Of a stretch of 64,000 bases of DNA, positions 1 through 12,460 are shown one piece after another (position 1 is the first letter of the stretch; each line of letters opens with the position of its first letter). The DNA is from Dryas octopetala (taxonomy: Eukaryota > Streptophyta > Magnoliopsida > Rosales > Rosaceae). Location of the stretch: contig OY992835.1 in assembly GCA_963921425.1 (NCBI GenBank), positions 15,810,001-15,874,000 on the forward strand. The letters run 5' to 3'. A program made the position numbers and the translations under genes. The notes under the pieces are model-generated. The model ran no database searches and had not been told where the DNA came from. It was given only the letters and a program-made list of their open reading frames with translations.

Positions 1-541
1 ACTCCTTCCAGAACTTACCCTTTTTGGCATATGATTTCACCCTTTTCCTCGCAGTCCCACTCTTCATGCTCGCATTCCCACTCTCCATGCTGAAGCTTAC
101 ATTATCCCTACTCCTACCCCTGCTTCTGCCCATGCCTCTGCCTCTTCCTCTTCCTCTCCCTCTTGTCACCTGCAACAATATCCACAAATCCAACAATTAA
201 TCCACAAATCCAACAATAGGCGGCAAAGAACCACAAATAGGCAGTAAATCCAACTAATCCACTAAACATCAACAATATGCAGTGATTACCCTTGTGTTGG
301 TTGGTTGTTGTTGGACTTGGGGTTGTGGAACTAGTGTTTGGGATTGTCGAACTTGTACTTGGGGTTGTTGGGCCTGGTGTGGGGACTGATAAGGATAATG
401 CACAAAAAATTTTTAGTATACCTAAAAGAGAAATTAATTTGAATTATTTGAAGCTAAAACACACACTCACATACCTGGTTGCTGGAATTTCCAATATGCC
501 TTGTACATGACCTAGTGTTGTGACCTTTTTTGCCACATTTA

Positions 542-1049
542 CTACACTATAGCTGGCACCAACTCCTTTTGTTTATCACTCATAAATATCCAATGATACC
601 CATTTTTAATCTTTAAATCTAAGATAAGGAGTTCTAAGAACCACTTCCATGATGACTTGTTTTCAATTTCTACAACTGCATATGCAATGGGGAATAATCC
701 AGTATTTGGATCAACCCCAACTGTTGTAAGCGGTTGACCAGGAAATGAGCCTTTGATGTGGCAGCCATCAACCCCAATTACTTGTCTGTCTGCAACCTTT
801 AAGGAATATTTCTTTGCATGCCTCCAAACAAATGTACATTCTCTAGAAAACCTTTTTATTCTCAACTTCCCTTGAAACAAGACCGACTGTTGACCCTTTG
901 TTAATCTTCAATAACTTCTCTGCATAGCAGTTCAGTCTTGCATACTGCTGCTTGTAGAATCCTACATTCTTCACATGTGCATTCTGCTTTGCTCTATAGA
1001 CCTTGTTCTTTGAGACATTTACACCCCAATCTTTCTTCACTTGGTTCAT
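542..1049 (-). pseudogene. MuDR transposase, partial catalytic domain
   Basis: Two overlapping minus-strand reading frames match the front of the plant MULE transposase domain. 1049-843 gives a Lys-rich block beginning MNQVKKDWGVNVSKNKVYRA. 880-542 gives the region around the first catalytic Asp (IGVDGCHIKGSF) followed by GLFPIAYAVVEIENKSSWKW, which is typical of the family. The two frames are offset, so one frameshift separates them. The piece ends in LVPAI and joins abruptly to the zinc-knuckle segment, so the second catalytic Asp, the Glu and the SWIM finger are absent. It is not functional. Confidence 0.8.
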
Positions 1050-1312
1050 GAATTTTGGAAAAGACCAGTCAGGATCATCCCTAAGTCTGTTTACATATTT
1101 CTGTGCAACCTAATTGTTGTCAGCATGCCTTAAATTAGGTTGTGTAGTACATTGGTGCTCAATTTGCAGTTGTTTGATCACCCATGTATCTGAACCACCT
1201 TGCAATGGATTGCACCTAACCTAAAATGGACAACCTTAGGCCCAACACATATGGCATTCAACCTGATCTTGTCATTTTTCACAAACTTTAGCATCCTTCC
1301 ATTCATAATCCC

Positions 1313-2462
1313 CTACTCTTTAATAAAGGCATAACAATCAGTCTTGCATGGAAATTGCTCTCCTATTTCTAAAACAGGATTCTTCAGATATGTCTCTTTG
1401 TTAAAAACTTTAAACTTGAGGAGCCTTCTCTTGCTCTTCTTTTTACCCTCATCATCATCATCAGAAGACTCACTTAGGCTATATAGATTATCAGAACCAT
1501 TAAAATCATCAGAAATGTCACCTGCATTGTTGGTAGCTGCAACATGATCTACTTCATCATCAACAATATCTTGAAACATAGCTTCATCTTCATTAGTAGC
1601 TTGAAACACAGCTTTTTCATCCTCATCTCCTGAAAACTCATAGTCATTATCTTCAAAGTCATCATCACTTGAGCCCTCATCATGTCCTGCAGATGCACCT
1701 TCCCTATCACCATCTTCTTCGTGCTCATCATCTCCTGCATATGCATCATCCTTCTGCATGTTCTCCAAACCACCATCATATTGACCACCATCAGCACTCT
1801 CTTCATTAATGTTGCTAGAACCCTTGTTCACGGACACTTGTGTCAATAATGTTTTCCAAAAGTTTCAACCTCATCAATCTTCAACCTATAATCTGGACCA
1901 TGCAAGCTCGGCCATACAATAGATGACTGACTTTCATTATTAAGATTCTCATTATCTTCTTGCATTTCCTGCCCAACATTTTCATTGGTAGCTGGCGCAA
2001 CATCCTCATTGGTCTCTTGCTGCATCCTCCTTCCTTTCCTTACTGGAATTGGGCCTTTATAATACATTGTTGCAATCTGATAAGGAGGTACTACTGCTGC
2101 AACCATCCTAAGCACTACACTATCAGACCCAATGTATATCAACCCTTTTGGCCCATCTATGTTAGGATCCTTTCAGAATATGCTCATCTTATTAGGCTCT
2201 ATTATCTCTTTGTTGACATCATATACAAGCTCCTCACCAACCTTCATGAGATCCAACAAGGATATAAGGTCAACAGATAGGTAATCCAAGTAGTAGACCC
2301 TACCCCCCACATAAACCCCTTCACTAATGTCACCTCCATGGTAAGTTTGTAGAGTAAGCCCATCAGGATCACCTGCACTAAGTAACCAAGTACATTATCA
2401 ATAACTCCCATTATGTCACTCTTCTTCCCTTTAACTCTTATTATCACAGTACAATATGACAC
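1313..2462 (-). pseudogene. MuDR transposase, N-terminal and acidic linker region
   Basis: Three minus-strand open stretches (2462-2244, 2142-1843, 1846-1313) in different frames form the N-terminal part of a MuDR-type transposase. The last is about one third Asp/Glu and ends with a basic patch (GKKKSKRRLLKFKVF) followed by the 'NPVLEIGEQFPCKTDCYAFIKE' type block that opens the MuDR domain in plants. Frame changes between the stretches show decay. Assignment rests on the position upstream of the catalytic block and on family resemblance of the start-of-domain segment. Confidence 0.6.
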
Positions 2463-2934
2463 ATATTAACACAGTACATTTGAAAACCCAAAATCGAAAT
2501 TCAACAGCATATCAATGTCTACACTATATCAACAACATATCAATCAGTTAGCCCTACCAAATGAGCATATCAAAGAAACAAATTCATCAATTGGCAGACT
2601 TCAATGTGCATATGCCCATGTCCATTACTTTGGTAAACTACCACTGCCAATGTCCATTACTTTGGCAAACTACCACTGCCAATGTCCATTACTTTGGGGT
2701 ACAGCTTATCCATGTGTTCAGAACCCAATTAAATGGTCAAGATTCTCATCGATAACAACCAAGACAAAAGTAAACACGAAGGACCACACCACAATAAAAA
2801 AAACCCTAAAGTGCACTGACATAGGGGAAAACAATACCCATAAGATTCTCGGCAAACAAACAAACAATTCCAATATAAAAATGCCTAAAAAGCTAACCAA
2901 GTTAACAAACAAACAAATCAAATATGAAAAACCA

Positions 2935-3636
2935 AATACACAAAACGAATATGAAAAATCAAATAGTGGAACTTACTGTATATCAGATTATCTTCATCTC
3001 CATCAAATCGAAAATCAAGCATCATCCTTGTGAAATAGCGAAAATCTGAATCAATCCACTGATTTGATCACACAGATTTCTCAAGATCCAAAGGATCTTC
3101 GAGATTAATCTCAATTTTTGTGATAAAACCTTTACACCTCCACTTTTTGTCGAATAAACTGATTTCCAAAATGTTGTCACACCTTTTTGAACCAGCCAGG
3201 CGTGAAACTCCTGATTTGGCCTAAAAAACACCCACGTGTACCTCATGTGATAAGTTTTTGACGGACGTTGGCATATATTTGACGGAATACACAAAACGAA
3301 TATGAAAAATCAAATAGTGGAACTTACTGTATATCAGATTATCTTCATCTCCATCAAATCGAAAATCAAGCATCATCCTTGTGAAATAGCGAAAATCTGA
3401 ATCAATCCACTGATTTGATCACACAGATTTCTCAAGATCCAAAGGATCTTCGAGATTAATCTCAATTTTTGTGATAAAACCTTTACACCTCCACTTTTTG
3501 TCGAATAAACTGATTTCCAAAATGTTGTCACACCTTTTTGAACCAGCCAGGCGTGAAACTCCTGATTTGGCCTAAAAAACACCCACGTGTACCTCATGTG
3601 ATAAGTTTTTGACGGACGTTGGCATATATTTGACGG
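2935..3636. repeat. 351-bp direct tandem duplication at the MULE promoter end
   Basis: Positions 2935-3285 and 3286-3636 are two head-to-tail copies that look identical by eye. The same offset of 351 is found at both the 'caaaacgaat' and the 'accagccagg' marks. On the minus strand the unit lies at the 5' end of the transposase gene and holds a splice-donor-like site (ACA/GTAAGTT). The absence of visible differences suggests a recent duplication. Confidence 0.93.
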
Positions 3637-3756
3637 AATAGACCAACTTGAGTTATTTTAATTAATTCACAGACCAACTTGGGACAAAAATTAGTTCGTA
3701 GACCAACATGGGAAAACCATCAAAGTATGTGGACCAATGGTGCATTTTGCTCTTTA

Positions 3757-3862
3757 TATTAGTATGATATAGTATTAATAACATTTATTCATATTATGAT
3801 ACGTTGGATTTGTTACACCACGTGACGGTTTATCGGTTACAAAATAATTTCTCATCTTTGTG
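3757..3862. mobile_element. Partial copy of a recurring MITE family (right half)
   Basis: The stretch holds the right half of a MITE seen elsewhere in the window: the 'atagtattaataacatt' core, a 'caccacgtgacggttta' motif and the terminal 'acaaaataatttct'. It abuts the outer end of the MuDR relic with no left half. The relic may therefore have inserted into this MITE, with the other half beyond the window's left edge. Confidence 0.6.
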
Positions 3863-4052
3863 ATGTCAATTAATAGAGGCTGCCTGAGGGAGGTCAGCCA
3901 TGATTGGCCTCCCTTTGTTTAATTTTCTAAATTTTTTTAAAAATTTAGAATTATCTATTAACAAGTTTTTTTTTACTAATAAACCCATTATTAAGAATTT
4001 TATTGAAACTTGGGTGTGAATATCAGTTTTGTGGTCATAGAAGCCTCCCTAA

Positions 4053-4874
4053 GAGCATGTACAATAGCACGGCTAAATGTTATACTAAAAGCTATATATA
4101 ATAAAATTGATAAAAAAAAAAAAAAAACACACTACAATGACATGACTCTATTTAGCATTTACTATGCTAAAGCTATATTTTCTACTATATATAGTGGAAA
4201 ACACATATGAGGAAAGATAACATTTGAGTTGGTTTGTGGAAGTTGATTACTTTTTAACTTTTAAGTTTTTAGCACTAAGCAGGTAAGCATGTTAAGCAAA
4301 GTTCAATGTGTGAGCCTTTTTGGTTAAGTTCATTGCATCAACTTGTAAACTTTTTTTTTTTTTGTTTGCCAAAACTTGTTAATTAGGTTGGGTTTGCATC
4401 ATTAAAATAATTGGACTTAGGCTTAAAAAACAAATGTGAGGCCCAAAAGTGTCAATCTGAATAATAGCCCATCACACCCAGAAATGTAGTGGAGAATCGC
4501 ACCGCACCTTGAATAGTCTAGTTTAGTTTGGTTTGGTTTTTTTTTTTTTTTACTCCCTTCACGGTTTTAAGCACCGAAACGCACCGCATATGGATATCCG
4601 ACTCGGTGCACGGTTTCGGGGGAGAACTAGGCCGAACCGCACTGCGCCTACCCCTAGTTGATTGGTTGGAAAGAGGGAAGAGAGAGGTTGTTTAAGGTGT
4701 GGGTCCTGCAAGAGAATTAAACTTCATGTGGGTGTTGAAGTTAATGTTTTATACACATGGCTTGTCCTCATTGAACACAAGATTATAGTTTTTGTACCAT
4801 TGGAGCAAAAACAACAAAAGCTACAAATTTAGCATTTAGCATAACTTTTAGCTTTTTTTCATTATACATGCTCT
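4053..4874. mobile_element. PIF/Harbinger-like MITE, 0.8 kb
   Basis: The ends are imperfect inverted repeats of about 40 bp starting GAGCATGTACAAT on the left and ending ATTATACATGCTC on the right. Both are flanked by TAA, the 3-bp target duplication expected of PIF/Harbinger elements. The interior is AT-rich with a GC-richer island (about 4490-4640). No coding capacity is seen. Confidence 0.6.
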
Positions 4875-6170
4875 AATGAAATTAGTATATGGTATTAAGC
4901 ATGCACGAGTAATGACTATTAGGGCCCAAATCGTCAAATGACCCAAGAAATAATTTTCATTTGGGTGGGGATTCTGGTGAAAGAAAGAAAAGCACATACC
5001 GCCATAGCCCATAATTTCAGCTTTTATAGAAGGGGGATTTCAAAGACACCCCACAGTCTTCTTCACACACCCCACACAAATTTTTTTCACAAACTTCCAT
5101 TTTTTCCCTTAGATCATAATAGAAAGCAAAAATAAAAATAGAAAATAAAAATATTTGTGTGTAGGTATGTGAGAAGATTGTGGGCCGGGGTGTCTTTAGA
5201 AGCCCACTTTCTAAAATAACACATTTGTTATAATATGAGAAACTCTATAGCCCGTTTAGTGCTACCTCCTATTGAAGAGTGTAAATATAAGAATGTTTTT
5301 CTATCTCGTGTAGGAATGCAGGAGTGCTTTGAAACAGGTCGAATAACATTTATCTTCTTTTATAGAAAGATGGTTCTCTAAATTCATTAAATGATGAATA
5401 TAAATCATCATATAAAATGGTACTAAAAGGAATATTTTTTTTTTTTTGGTACAACAGGGTAAAAGGAATATTTTTCAACTATGAATCCCATATTTTAATT
5501 GATATATATATATATTGCAAAGTAGGTCAAATTACATTTTTATTTTTTAGTCTCTATAATTTGTTAAGATTTTCATTTTCGACGTCATGGTTTTAAGGTT
5601 GCAATCATATCAATTCTCTAGAGTTTAAGTTACAATTAAATTTAAATCGTTACCATTTGAGTCGTGAAGAAATTCATATTAATGATTGATTGGTAACAGA
5701 AATGTTCGAAGGCATACAAAAAGACTTAATTTAATACTTTTACTTGTAGAAAGTACGTGATGGTCCGACATCTTTCCGTCCATTCCATTGACAAAGTTAA
5801 CAATTTGGTCTTCAATGCAACTTAAAAAAAAGTACTAGCAAGCTAGGGTAGATTGTAAATTTATAAGGAGGGGCAAAAATGGAAACTCCAGCAAACTATA
5901 AGGAGAATGTAAATTGACTTGTAAAATTATATAATTAATAAATGCATGTGTAACATGTGTGCATACATTTTCTTAATGGTAGGTAATTTTAATGCCACTT
6001 AAGTTAAAAATAAAATTGGTTCCCAACAACATTTGCCACTTTGCAATATCTAGTTATGCATGAATGATAAACGAAGGCCTATGAATTAATAATGCTGGCA
6101 AGTTAAGGAGGCTAGAGCTCATTATTATGCATTTTAATTCAAGAAAATTCTAACATGCAAACGAGATATG
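4875..6170. other. Intergenic AT-rich DNA
   Basis: No convincing gene is seen. There are homopolymer runs and an isolated purine-rich stretch around 5830-5910. The short reading frame near 4938 is in low-complexity sequence and resembles nothing known. Confidence 0.6.
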
Positions 6171-6173
6171 TTA

Positions 6174-6738
6174 GGGCATGTTTGGGAGTGCTTTTATAAG
6201 AAGTGCTTTTACTCAGTAGTGTTTTCACTTTTCACTACAAGCGCTTTTATTAGAAAGGCAAATATGTTTTTGAAAAAAATCCAAGTACTTCTTGTGAATG
6301 CACTTAAGGTTTGTTTGATAGTGTTTTTAGAAGACTTAAAAGCGCTTTCACATAGTCAAAAGTGTTTTTGCTTACGTTTAGCAAAAAAATCAAAAGCGTT
6401 TTTGTTATACTTCTAATACAAGCACTTTTAATGAAAGCGTTACTGAGTAGAAGGCTTAAAAGTGTTTTCACATAGTCAAAAACATTTTTGCTTACTTTTG
6501 ACAAAAAAATCAAAAACGCTTTTATTATACTTCTAACAAAAGCACTTCTAATAAAAGCATTATTGAGTAAAAGTGTTTTCTACAGAAGCACGCTCAAACA
6601 AGTCCTTATAAGCGCTTTCTAAAGAAACACATGGTTTTTTATAAACCAAAAGCATTTTTTAATTTCTTTTTTTTTTTTTTCCAAATACAAGTACAAACAT
6701 TTTTTTTACTATTTAAAAACACTGTCAAACAAATCCTA
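6174..6738. mobile_element. Nested or overlapping PIF/Harbinger-like MITEs
   Basis: Two left ends (GGGCATGTTTGGGAGTG at 6174 and GGTTTGTTTGATAGTG at about 6309) and two right ends (CACGCTCAAACAAGTCC ending at 6605 and CACTGTCAAACAAATCC ending near 6738) lie in one block, flanked by TTA/TAA. Palindromic motifs of the AAAGCGCTTTT type recur throughout. The simplest reading is one family member nested in another. There are no coding sequences. Confidence 0.65.
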
Positions 6739-7748
6739 ATTCTGGTATAATAAAATGCCCTAATTCTCGTATAATAAAATGTGTCTTATATACGCGTACG
6801 TTGTAAGTTTCATCTGAAAGAACACCCTATAAAACATGCCCTTAAATACTCCGTCCAAAACATGGACCAGAGTCTCCAGACTGTTGTAGTTGGGCAGTTC
6901 TTTGTGCACTGTTTTGGTGTAGGCCAAGCCAAGCGTGCGGTATATATGCACTGTCGACTCTGAGTCTTAGTCACGGACCCAAAGTTGGTGGGCCCCACCC
7001 CATTCGCTTTGTCTTCTCACTTTCTCAGTAGGCAGCGATCCGACGCGGTTTAATTTCCTCCCTCCACTTCTTCAAACTTTCATTATTCAACAGCTCTGCT
7101 CCAAATTTCACATAAAGTCAAAACCAACCTCATTATCACATATTCATATTTACTAGTACTAGTAGTAGAAAAATACTACTATTCGATCACATAAAACAAA
7201 AAATTAATTACTGCCATTTACTATTCATGTAATTAACAACTTTAATTACTTCACTTGAAGCTCACATATATACTTAATAGTTGTCAATGATTTTCAACTG
7301 TAGTAGATGGATGTAAAGAAAACTTTACATACGTCCACATTTAAAACTTATTCATCTATAGATGCATGCTACACTCACAATGAAACTCATATATGTTGAC
7401 TATTGAGTTAAAAAGGAGGTCAATTGACCCCCCCCCCTCCTTCAAATTAATTTTCTTCTCCCAAATTCCAAACAAAAAAAAAATTCTTCTCTTATCGAAT
7501 AGAGAAGAGTCTAAACTCTAGATCGATTCATAAATAGATCTTTATCTATATAGATATATAGACATCTTTCTTCTCTTCTCTAGCTCTGATCTCATCAGAC
7601 TTGTATCTAGCCTCTCTTTTCTCAATTTCGGTGTTTGGTCCAAGACCTGGATAAGCCATTAGGTTGTTTAAGTAGGTTTGGTTAATTTTGATTCATGTGT
7701 TTTAAGTATTTGATTTTTATTTTTAAAAGTTGGACGTATTTGATAAAA
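6739..7748. other. Non-coding region with gene-like pyrimidine-rich leader sequence
   Basis: No coding sequence is recognised. The strip at about 6970-7100 (GC-richer, pyrimidine-rich) and the CT-rich strip at about 7490-7640, followed by AT-rich sequence, resemble a promoter and 5' leader without a gene. A poly-C run lies near 7430. This could be the remnant of a promoter, but nothing proves it. Confidence 0.35.
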
Positions 7749-8031
7749 TGTCTCCCAAATATAAGAAAACTCACAGCAAAAGAGCAGAAACTCGTGCCTC
7801 AGGATCAATAACGCAAGTCATCATACCATGATTGTGTGCTAAGAAAATCACTTAGAAAATAGTTGGGAGCCGACAAAGTGAGAGAGAGAGGGATGAAATA
7901 ATTGGAAATTCTCATTAATCTGTTTTTGGTACAGTTAGCCTATTTATAGAAGGCTTTAAATACAGTAGGTGTTACACCTACAAAACTGCCACTTGGCTGC
8001 TGACTAGGGCTAGAAGAGTCTGCCTAACTAA
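7749..8031 (-). mobile_element. Fossil solo LTR, Copia-like
   Basis: Read on the minus strand this has the layout of a short plant Copia LTR: a TATA-like box (tctataaatagg), a downstream leader, a (CT)n tract and an end in '...gggagaca'. No internal region is attached, so it looks like a solo LTR. The family assignment is tentative and no target duplication was found. Confidence 0.45.
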
Positions 8032-8954
8032 TACCTCTATGAGGCCTGTTTGGTATCCTTTATGAAAACCTTGTTTTTTTTTTTTTTTTTTCTCTCTCTT
8101 TGTTATTTATTGATGAATATAATTGAAATAAGAAAAAAAGTTTTTGAATTTCAAGTTACGCACTCTTTCACTTAAATTACTAAAAACAGTAGGTCCTTAA
8201 AAAATAAGTATATGTCTACACAACTATTTGAAAGCTTCTTTATATCAGCACACGCAAAAGACTATCATATATAAACCTACTACTAACACTCTTCGCCTCT
8301 GTTGGAATGTTGGATCATTGTCTTCACTCTTCAGTCTTCAGGATGCCATGAGGTGGTTTAGGTGCCGATAGTATTGTGGCTCTTAGTTTTTCTTTTTGCT
8401 CAACCCAAAAAAAAAAAAAAAAAGGAAAAAGAACAATCCTAACCTAAAGTTTTTTATTTTTTTATTTTTTAAACATCCTAAACCTAAAGTTAAAATGCCT
8501 TCCAAGAGTAAAGAATATGGTCATAGTGTTGGACAGTGGTCTGACGTTACAACTTTCAACTTTGGAAGAAGACCAAGTAATCTATATAAATAGAGAGCAC
8601 CAAAAATATACATAGAGAGAGAAGTGGGATTGGAATTTCTGTGAGGGGAGGCAATTAGATGCAGCCTCCACCACATGAATTAGCACATGACCCTTTCCCA
8701 ATGCAATGAGAAAATATAGGATGGGTCGGATCATAGCATTAGCTAGTGATAGTGATATAGGCTTTAATTTCCTTCGATTCCATCGCCAACCCCTCATCTT
8801 TTGCAACAAATTTAAAAGTATCAACAAAATAAGATGTAGGAATAGGAATTATAAGTTACTCCATTTTCCATAATCTTTTTTACTTTTACAGTTTTACTAT
8901 ATGTTTCACAAAATATATTTATTTGTCTTTCAAGTTTCAAATAATTCCAAAAAC
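8032..8954. other. Intergenic AT-rich DNA
   Basis: It contains poly-T and poly-A runs and short open frames. The frame at 8396-8593 begins in a Lys-rich poly-A stretch and has no recognisable domain. No gene can be supported. Confidence 0.5.
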
Positions 8955-11095
8955 TTCGTATATTTTTTGCTCAAGTAAAAAATTAGCCACAAATTATTGG
9001 GTGTATTTCAATTAGATCCACAAATAATAAAATCTTTAGCATCCATGAACTAATATCTAAATTGAACAATTGACTTAAAAAAGATGCACCGTTAAGTTTG
9101 AGGGTTAAATGCCAACGTGGCCAATCATAAAACAACATATTTAATGATGTGGCACCAATTCCATGCCTCGTCCCACCCAATTAATCCCCGACGGATGTCC
9201 ACCTACCTCCTTATACAGGCCCACCACTCACTTTTTTTTCCCACCTAAAATATATTCCTCACATAATGATTTAGATAGATAGTTGTAATTTTGTGAATTT
9301 GAACCCCTTGCATTAATTATGCGAGAAAGGAAAAATTATTGTATGTGATCATAACACCACGCGGCATGATGACGTGGTGTTACCAATCCACTTAGATTAT
9401 AACACAAGTATGATTTTAAGGGTATTTTTTAGGATTTAGGGTTTCAGAAATTAATTCTTATACACATGTTACAATATAAGTGGATTGGTAACACCACGTC
9501 GTTGTTTCGACACAAAAAATGGGCCACGCGATAAGCTATGAAGCTGCCAAGTGGCCAAAGGAGTGCGGGCGTGCCACCGCTGGAGGAGGAAAACACAGTA
9601 AGTCCGGCCGAGATTTAGAAGATACGGCAATAGGCCAGGCGATTATGGGCCGAGATAATCTTGTTTTCTCAACCGAGATTATTCTTTTCTTACCTAGTGC
9701 TTGGCTAGGACTTCACCCAAATGTGTTCATGGTTACCCTATGTCTGAACTCAAAAGAATTGACTACTGGACTTAAAGTGTCTTAGCCCAAATAAAAACAG
9801 AAACTCTAAAATGGAAAGTGAAAATATTGTGCTAAGGGTGAGGTTGATAGCTTATGGTAGTTCTAACTACGAATCTAACTATATTTCAAACCTATTCACA
9901 CCATGTTTTTGAGAAAAATACGAGAATGAGCTTTTAAGTGTTCAAAAATAGCAGATAAAATAGACAAAAAAAAAAAGAGCAGATCTAGAAATAAACTGGT
10001 CTTTTACCTAATGTGCAATACCCGAAGAGTAAGGGAAAGCTTTGAATATTCAAGAGAATAGGGGAAATAGAGACCAAAATTACAAATTTGAGCAATAAAT
10101 CATATTCAAACTCAAACTAAAATAGTAAAAGACAATAACTCTTTCTCACAATTCATGAAAAATGGTTACACTTTTAAGTAAATATGAAATAAAGATACTT
10201 AGCAAGGCAGTAAAATAAATGCAACAAAACTTTTGTAATGACTACCTAAAAGCTAAAACATTGAAGAAATTAGATTAACAAGACAAGGGAAGATTTTGAA
10301 TATTCAAAGAGCAGCTGCTTTGGGATCTGGGTTTTGTGTGGGGGATTGATGATGCTTCATTCCTTCTGTAGCTTGGCTTTTATAGTGCTTTTAGGATTAG
10401 GGTTTTCAGGTTGCCCTTTGGGGATGCCTTATACGTGTAGGGTCCTTGATTCTCTTTTTCTCCACCTAACCTCGTACTATATTGTCAGCCATTTGCATGC
10501 CACCTCTTGTCCTTGGCTAGTTGCCATGCAAACAACTTTTCAGGTCATGTCCCCTTTATGATGTCATAAGATTCTTTTGTTCGCTCGATTATTCCAACCT
10601 AAGTTGTTGTGTAATTGGTTATGGCTGGACTTTGTGTTGTAGCCGAGATTGTATCATCTCGGCCGAGAAGTTGTAATTTCCTTTGATTGGATTTGACCTT
10701 GGTGTAGCTTTCTCTTGTGTGGAAAGGTTAGGGTGGTGACACGTGACGTTTTATTTCTAGTATCAATAGTCGTTATGTCACGTGGTGTTACTGTCACACA
10801 GAGTAATTTTTCGCGAGAAAAGTGAGTGAGTGGCGGGCCCATGTCAGGAGGTAGGCGGACACGTGTTGGGGATTGAGTGGGATGAGGTGTGGAACTAATG
10901 TCACATCGTTAAACATATTGCATCATGATTGGCCACGCTAGCATTTAACCTCCAACTCTAACGGTGCATCGAACATAAGCCAAATTTTCAATTTAGATAT
11001 TAATTTATGGACACATTTGAAAGATTTTATTTTTCGTAGATCCGATTGAAATACTCCCAATAATTGATGACTAATTTGGTATTGAACTTATATTT
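8955..11095. mobile_element. Long-TIR non-autonomous element, probably MULE-like
   Basis: About 8955-9240 is repeated in inverted orientation at about 10810-11095. Matching marks include 'caattattggg', 'gattggccacg' and the block giving 'accactcac' on the left and 'gtgagtgagtgg' on the right. The inner flanks also pair through 'aacaccacg' segments at about 9345-9395 and 10735-10815, which resemble another MITE family in the window. The interior (9.5-10.7 kb) holds one 88-codon frame (9519-9785) without a recognised domain. Long TIRs with a variable interior suggest a MULE derivative. No clear target duplication was found. Confidence 0.6.
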
Positions 11096-12281
11096 TTTCA
11101 TATATATGTTGTCTAACCCTAGATCTCTCATTTTCATTTTACTGTTAATATTCTCATTTATAACTCTCTCTCATCTTCTTCTCTTTCTTTCACCTTCTCA
11201 TTTCTAACCCCTTATTTTTTCATATTTTATTGGCTTATTCACTTCGAATATTTTACTTTTATGTTTTGATTTTTTTTTACGGCTAAAATGAAAATTTAAA
11301 ACTTACAAAAAAAAAAAAAAAAAAATTTGATTCGATAAAATTTTTAGTTTAAATAGAGTACCCCTATATAAAATGAAAAGGAGTAAAGGACTATGATCTC
11401 AAAAAAGTAAAAGGCTATAATTAAGGGTCTAGTACTCTAGTCTCACCCAAATAATAGATGTGCAATATTTAATTACTATCAAACGAATGAACACTCCCAA
11501 AAAATGAACACTATGTACGTTCTATCTAATAAGTAATCATTGTTACAATCTATTAGAGGGAAGGAGCTAGCAAGGCCTTTATATATAATTGATGACCAAT
11601 CTAATTTGGAGGAAGATGTTGGTGTTTAAAACTTAATTTCTTCACACACCTTTTACTTGAAAGCGATCGACCATAATCCAAATATTGCTCATTTGTTCAT
11701 ACTTCACATCAAAATAATTGAAGACCGATTAAGCAGTTGACCTTAAGTTTTGGGTCACTGACTCACTGTGGCGTATGTGGCTCACTTTGAATTGCTATAT
11801 ATCATTAAAAACATTTGGTGCAACCATGCTTGTACAGTTGCACCACAAATAAAATAATCAGTATTTGTTTTTGTTTTTTGGGTATAAAGGAGTTCAAGGA
11901 AGAAAGAGAGACTTGAACTTGAACTTAGAACATGGGTTGAGTAAATACTCATTATTAATGGGGTATAGGTACGTTCATGGTTCAAATGTTCAATAATCCA
12001 GCATCGCATTGTCACAAATGTTGACTTTTTGTGTACTGTAACTTATAAACTTTATAACCTAGGGCTGCTTGGTTAATTTAATGGTTTTGATGAGTCCAAT
12101 CAGTTCTCCCAGCATGTTTCACATGCTTCTCAATCAAATAGAGACGCCCTATTGGACTGCATGCCAGGAGTGCCCGCACTTCTTCAAAAGTGTGGTGATA
12201 TCTCTTCTATCATTTCTCCTTTAATTTTGAGGGCCGCTACATGCGCACCTTATGTCTTCTCACTACATACTTATGTTTTTG
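11096..12281. other. Intergenic AT-rich DNA
   Basis: Homopolymer runs and a pyrimidine-rich strip (about 11160-11220) are present. No reading frame resembles a protein family. No gene or repeat boundary can be defined. Confidence 0.5.
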
Positions 12282-12460
12282 AGAAATTATTTTGTGTAAT
12301 CAATATACTACTACGTGGTGTAACTAATTTAACGTGTCATAATATGAGTGAATGTTATTAATACTATATCCTATTAATATAAATATACCGTCCAATAATA
12401 TTCTTATACATTGGATTAATTACACAATGTGATAGTGTATCGGATACACTTAATAATTTT
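12282..12460. mobile_element. MITE of the GAAATTATTTTGTRTAA family
   Basis: It starts 'gagaaattattttgtgtaa', carries the conserved 'ctacgtggtgtaactaatttaacgtgt'-type core, and ends with the inverted form near 'ggatacacttaataatttt'. It is the same family as the copies at 3757, 28690, 31386 and 41743. It has no coding capacity. Confidence 0.65.

Larger units (their letters stand above)
1..3752 (-). mobile_element. MuDR-type Mutator-like element, internally deleted relic (left end outside window)
   Basis: Read on the minus strand, coding pieces follow the order of plant MuDR transposases. An N-terminal region lies at about 2460-1850, and an acidic Asp/Glu-rich linker at 1846-1313. A pre-catalytic block is at 1049-843, and the start of the MULE catalytic domain at 880-542 (VIGVDGCHIKG, then MSDKQKELVPAI). 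That block runs directly into a zinc knuckle (KCGKKGHNTRSC, about 540-490) and an Arg/Gly-rich tail (about 170-1). The rest of the catalytic core and the SWIM finger are missing, so the element has a large internal deletion plus frame breaks. The outer end at about 3640-3752 carries repeated 'gaccaacttg'-type motifs and ends near 'gcattttgctc'. It is a dead DNA transposon relic. The extent to the left is unknown. Confidence 0.8.

Noticed and set aside
2935-3636. Tandem repeat considered as a CRISPR-like or satellite array
   Set aside because: Only two units of 351 bp, in a plant transposon; no spacers and no array.
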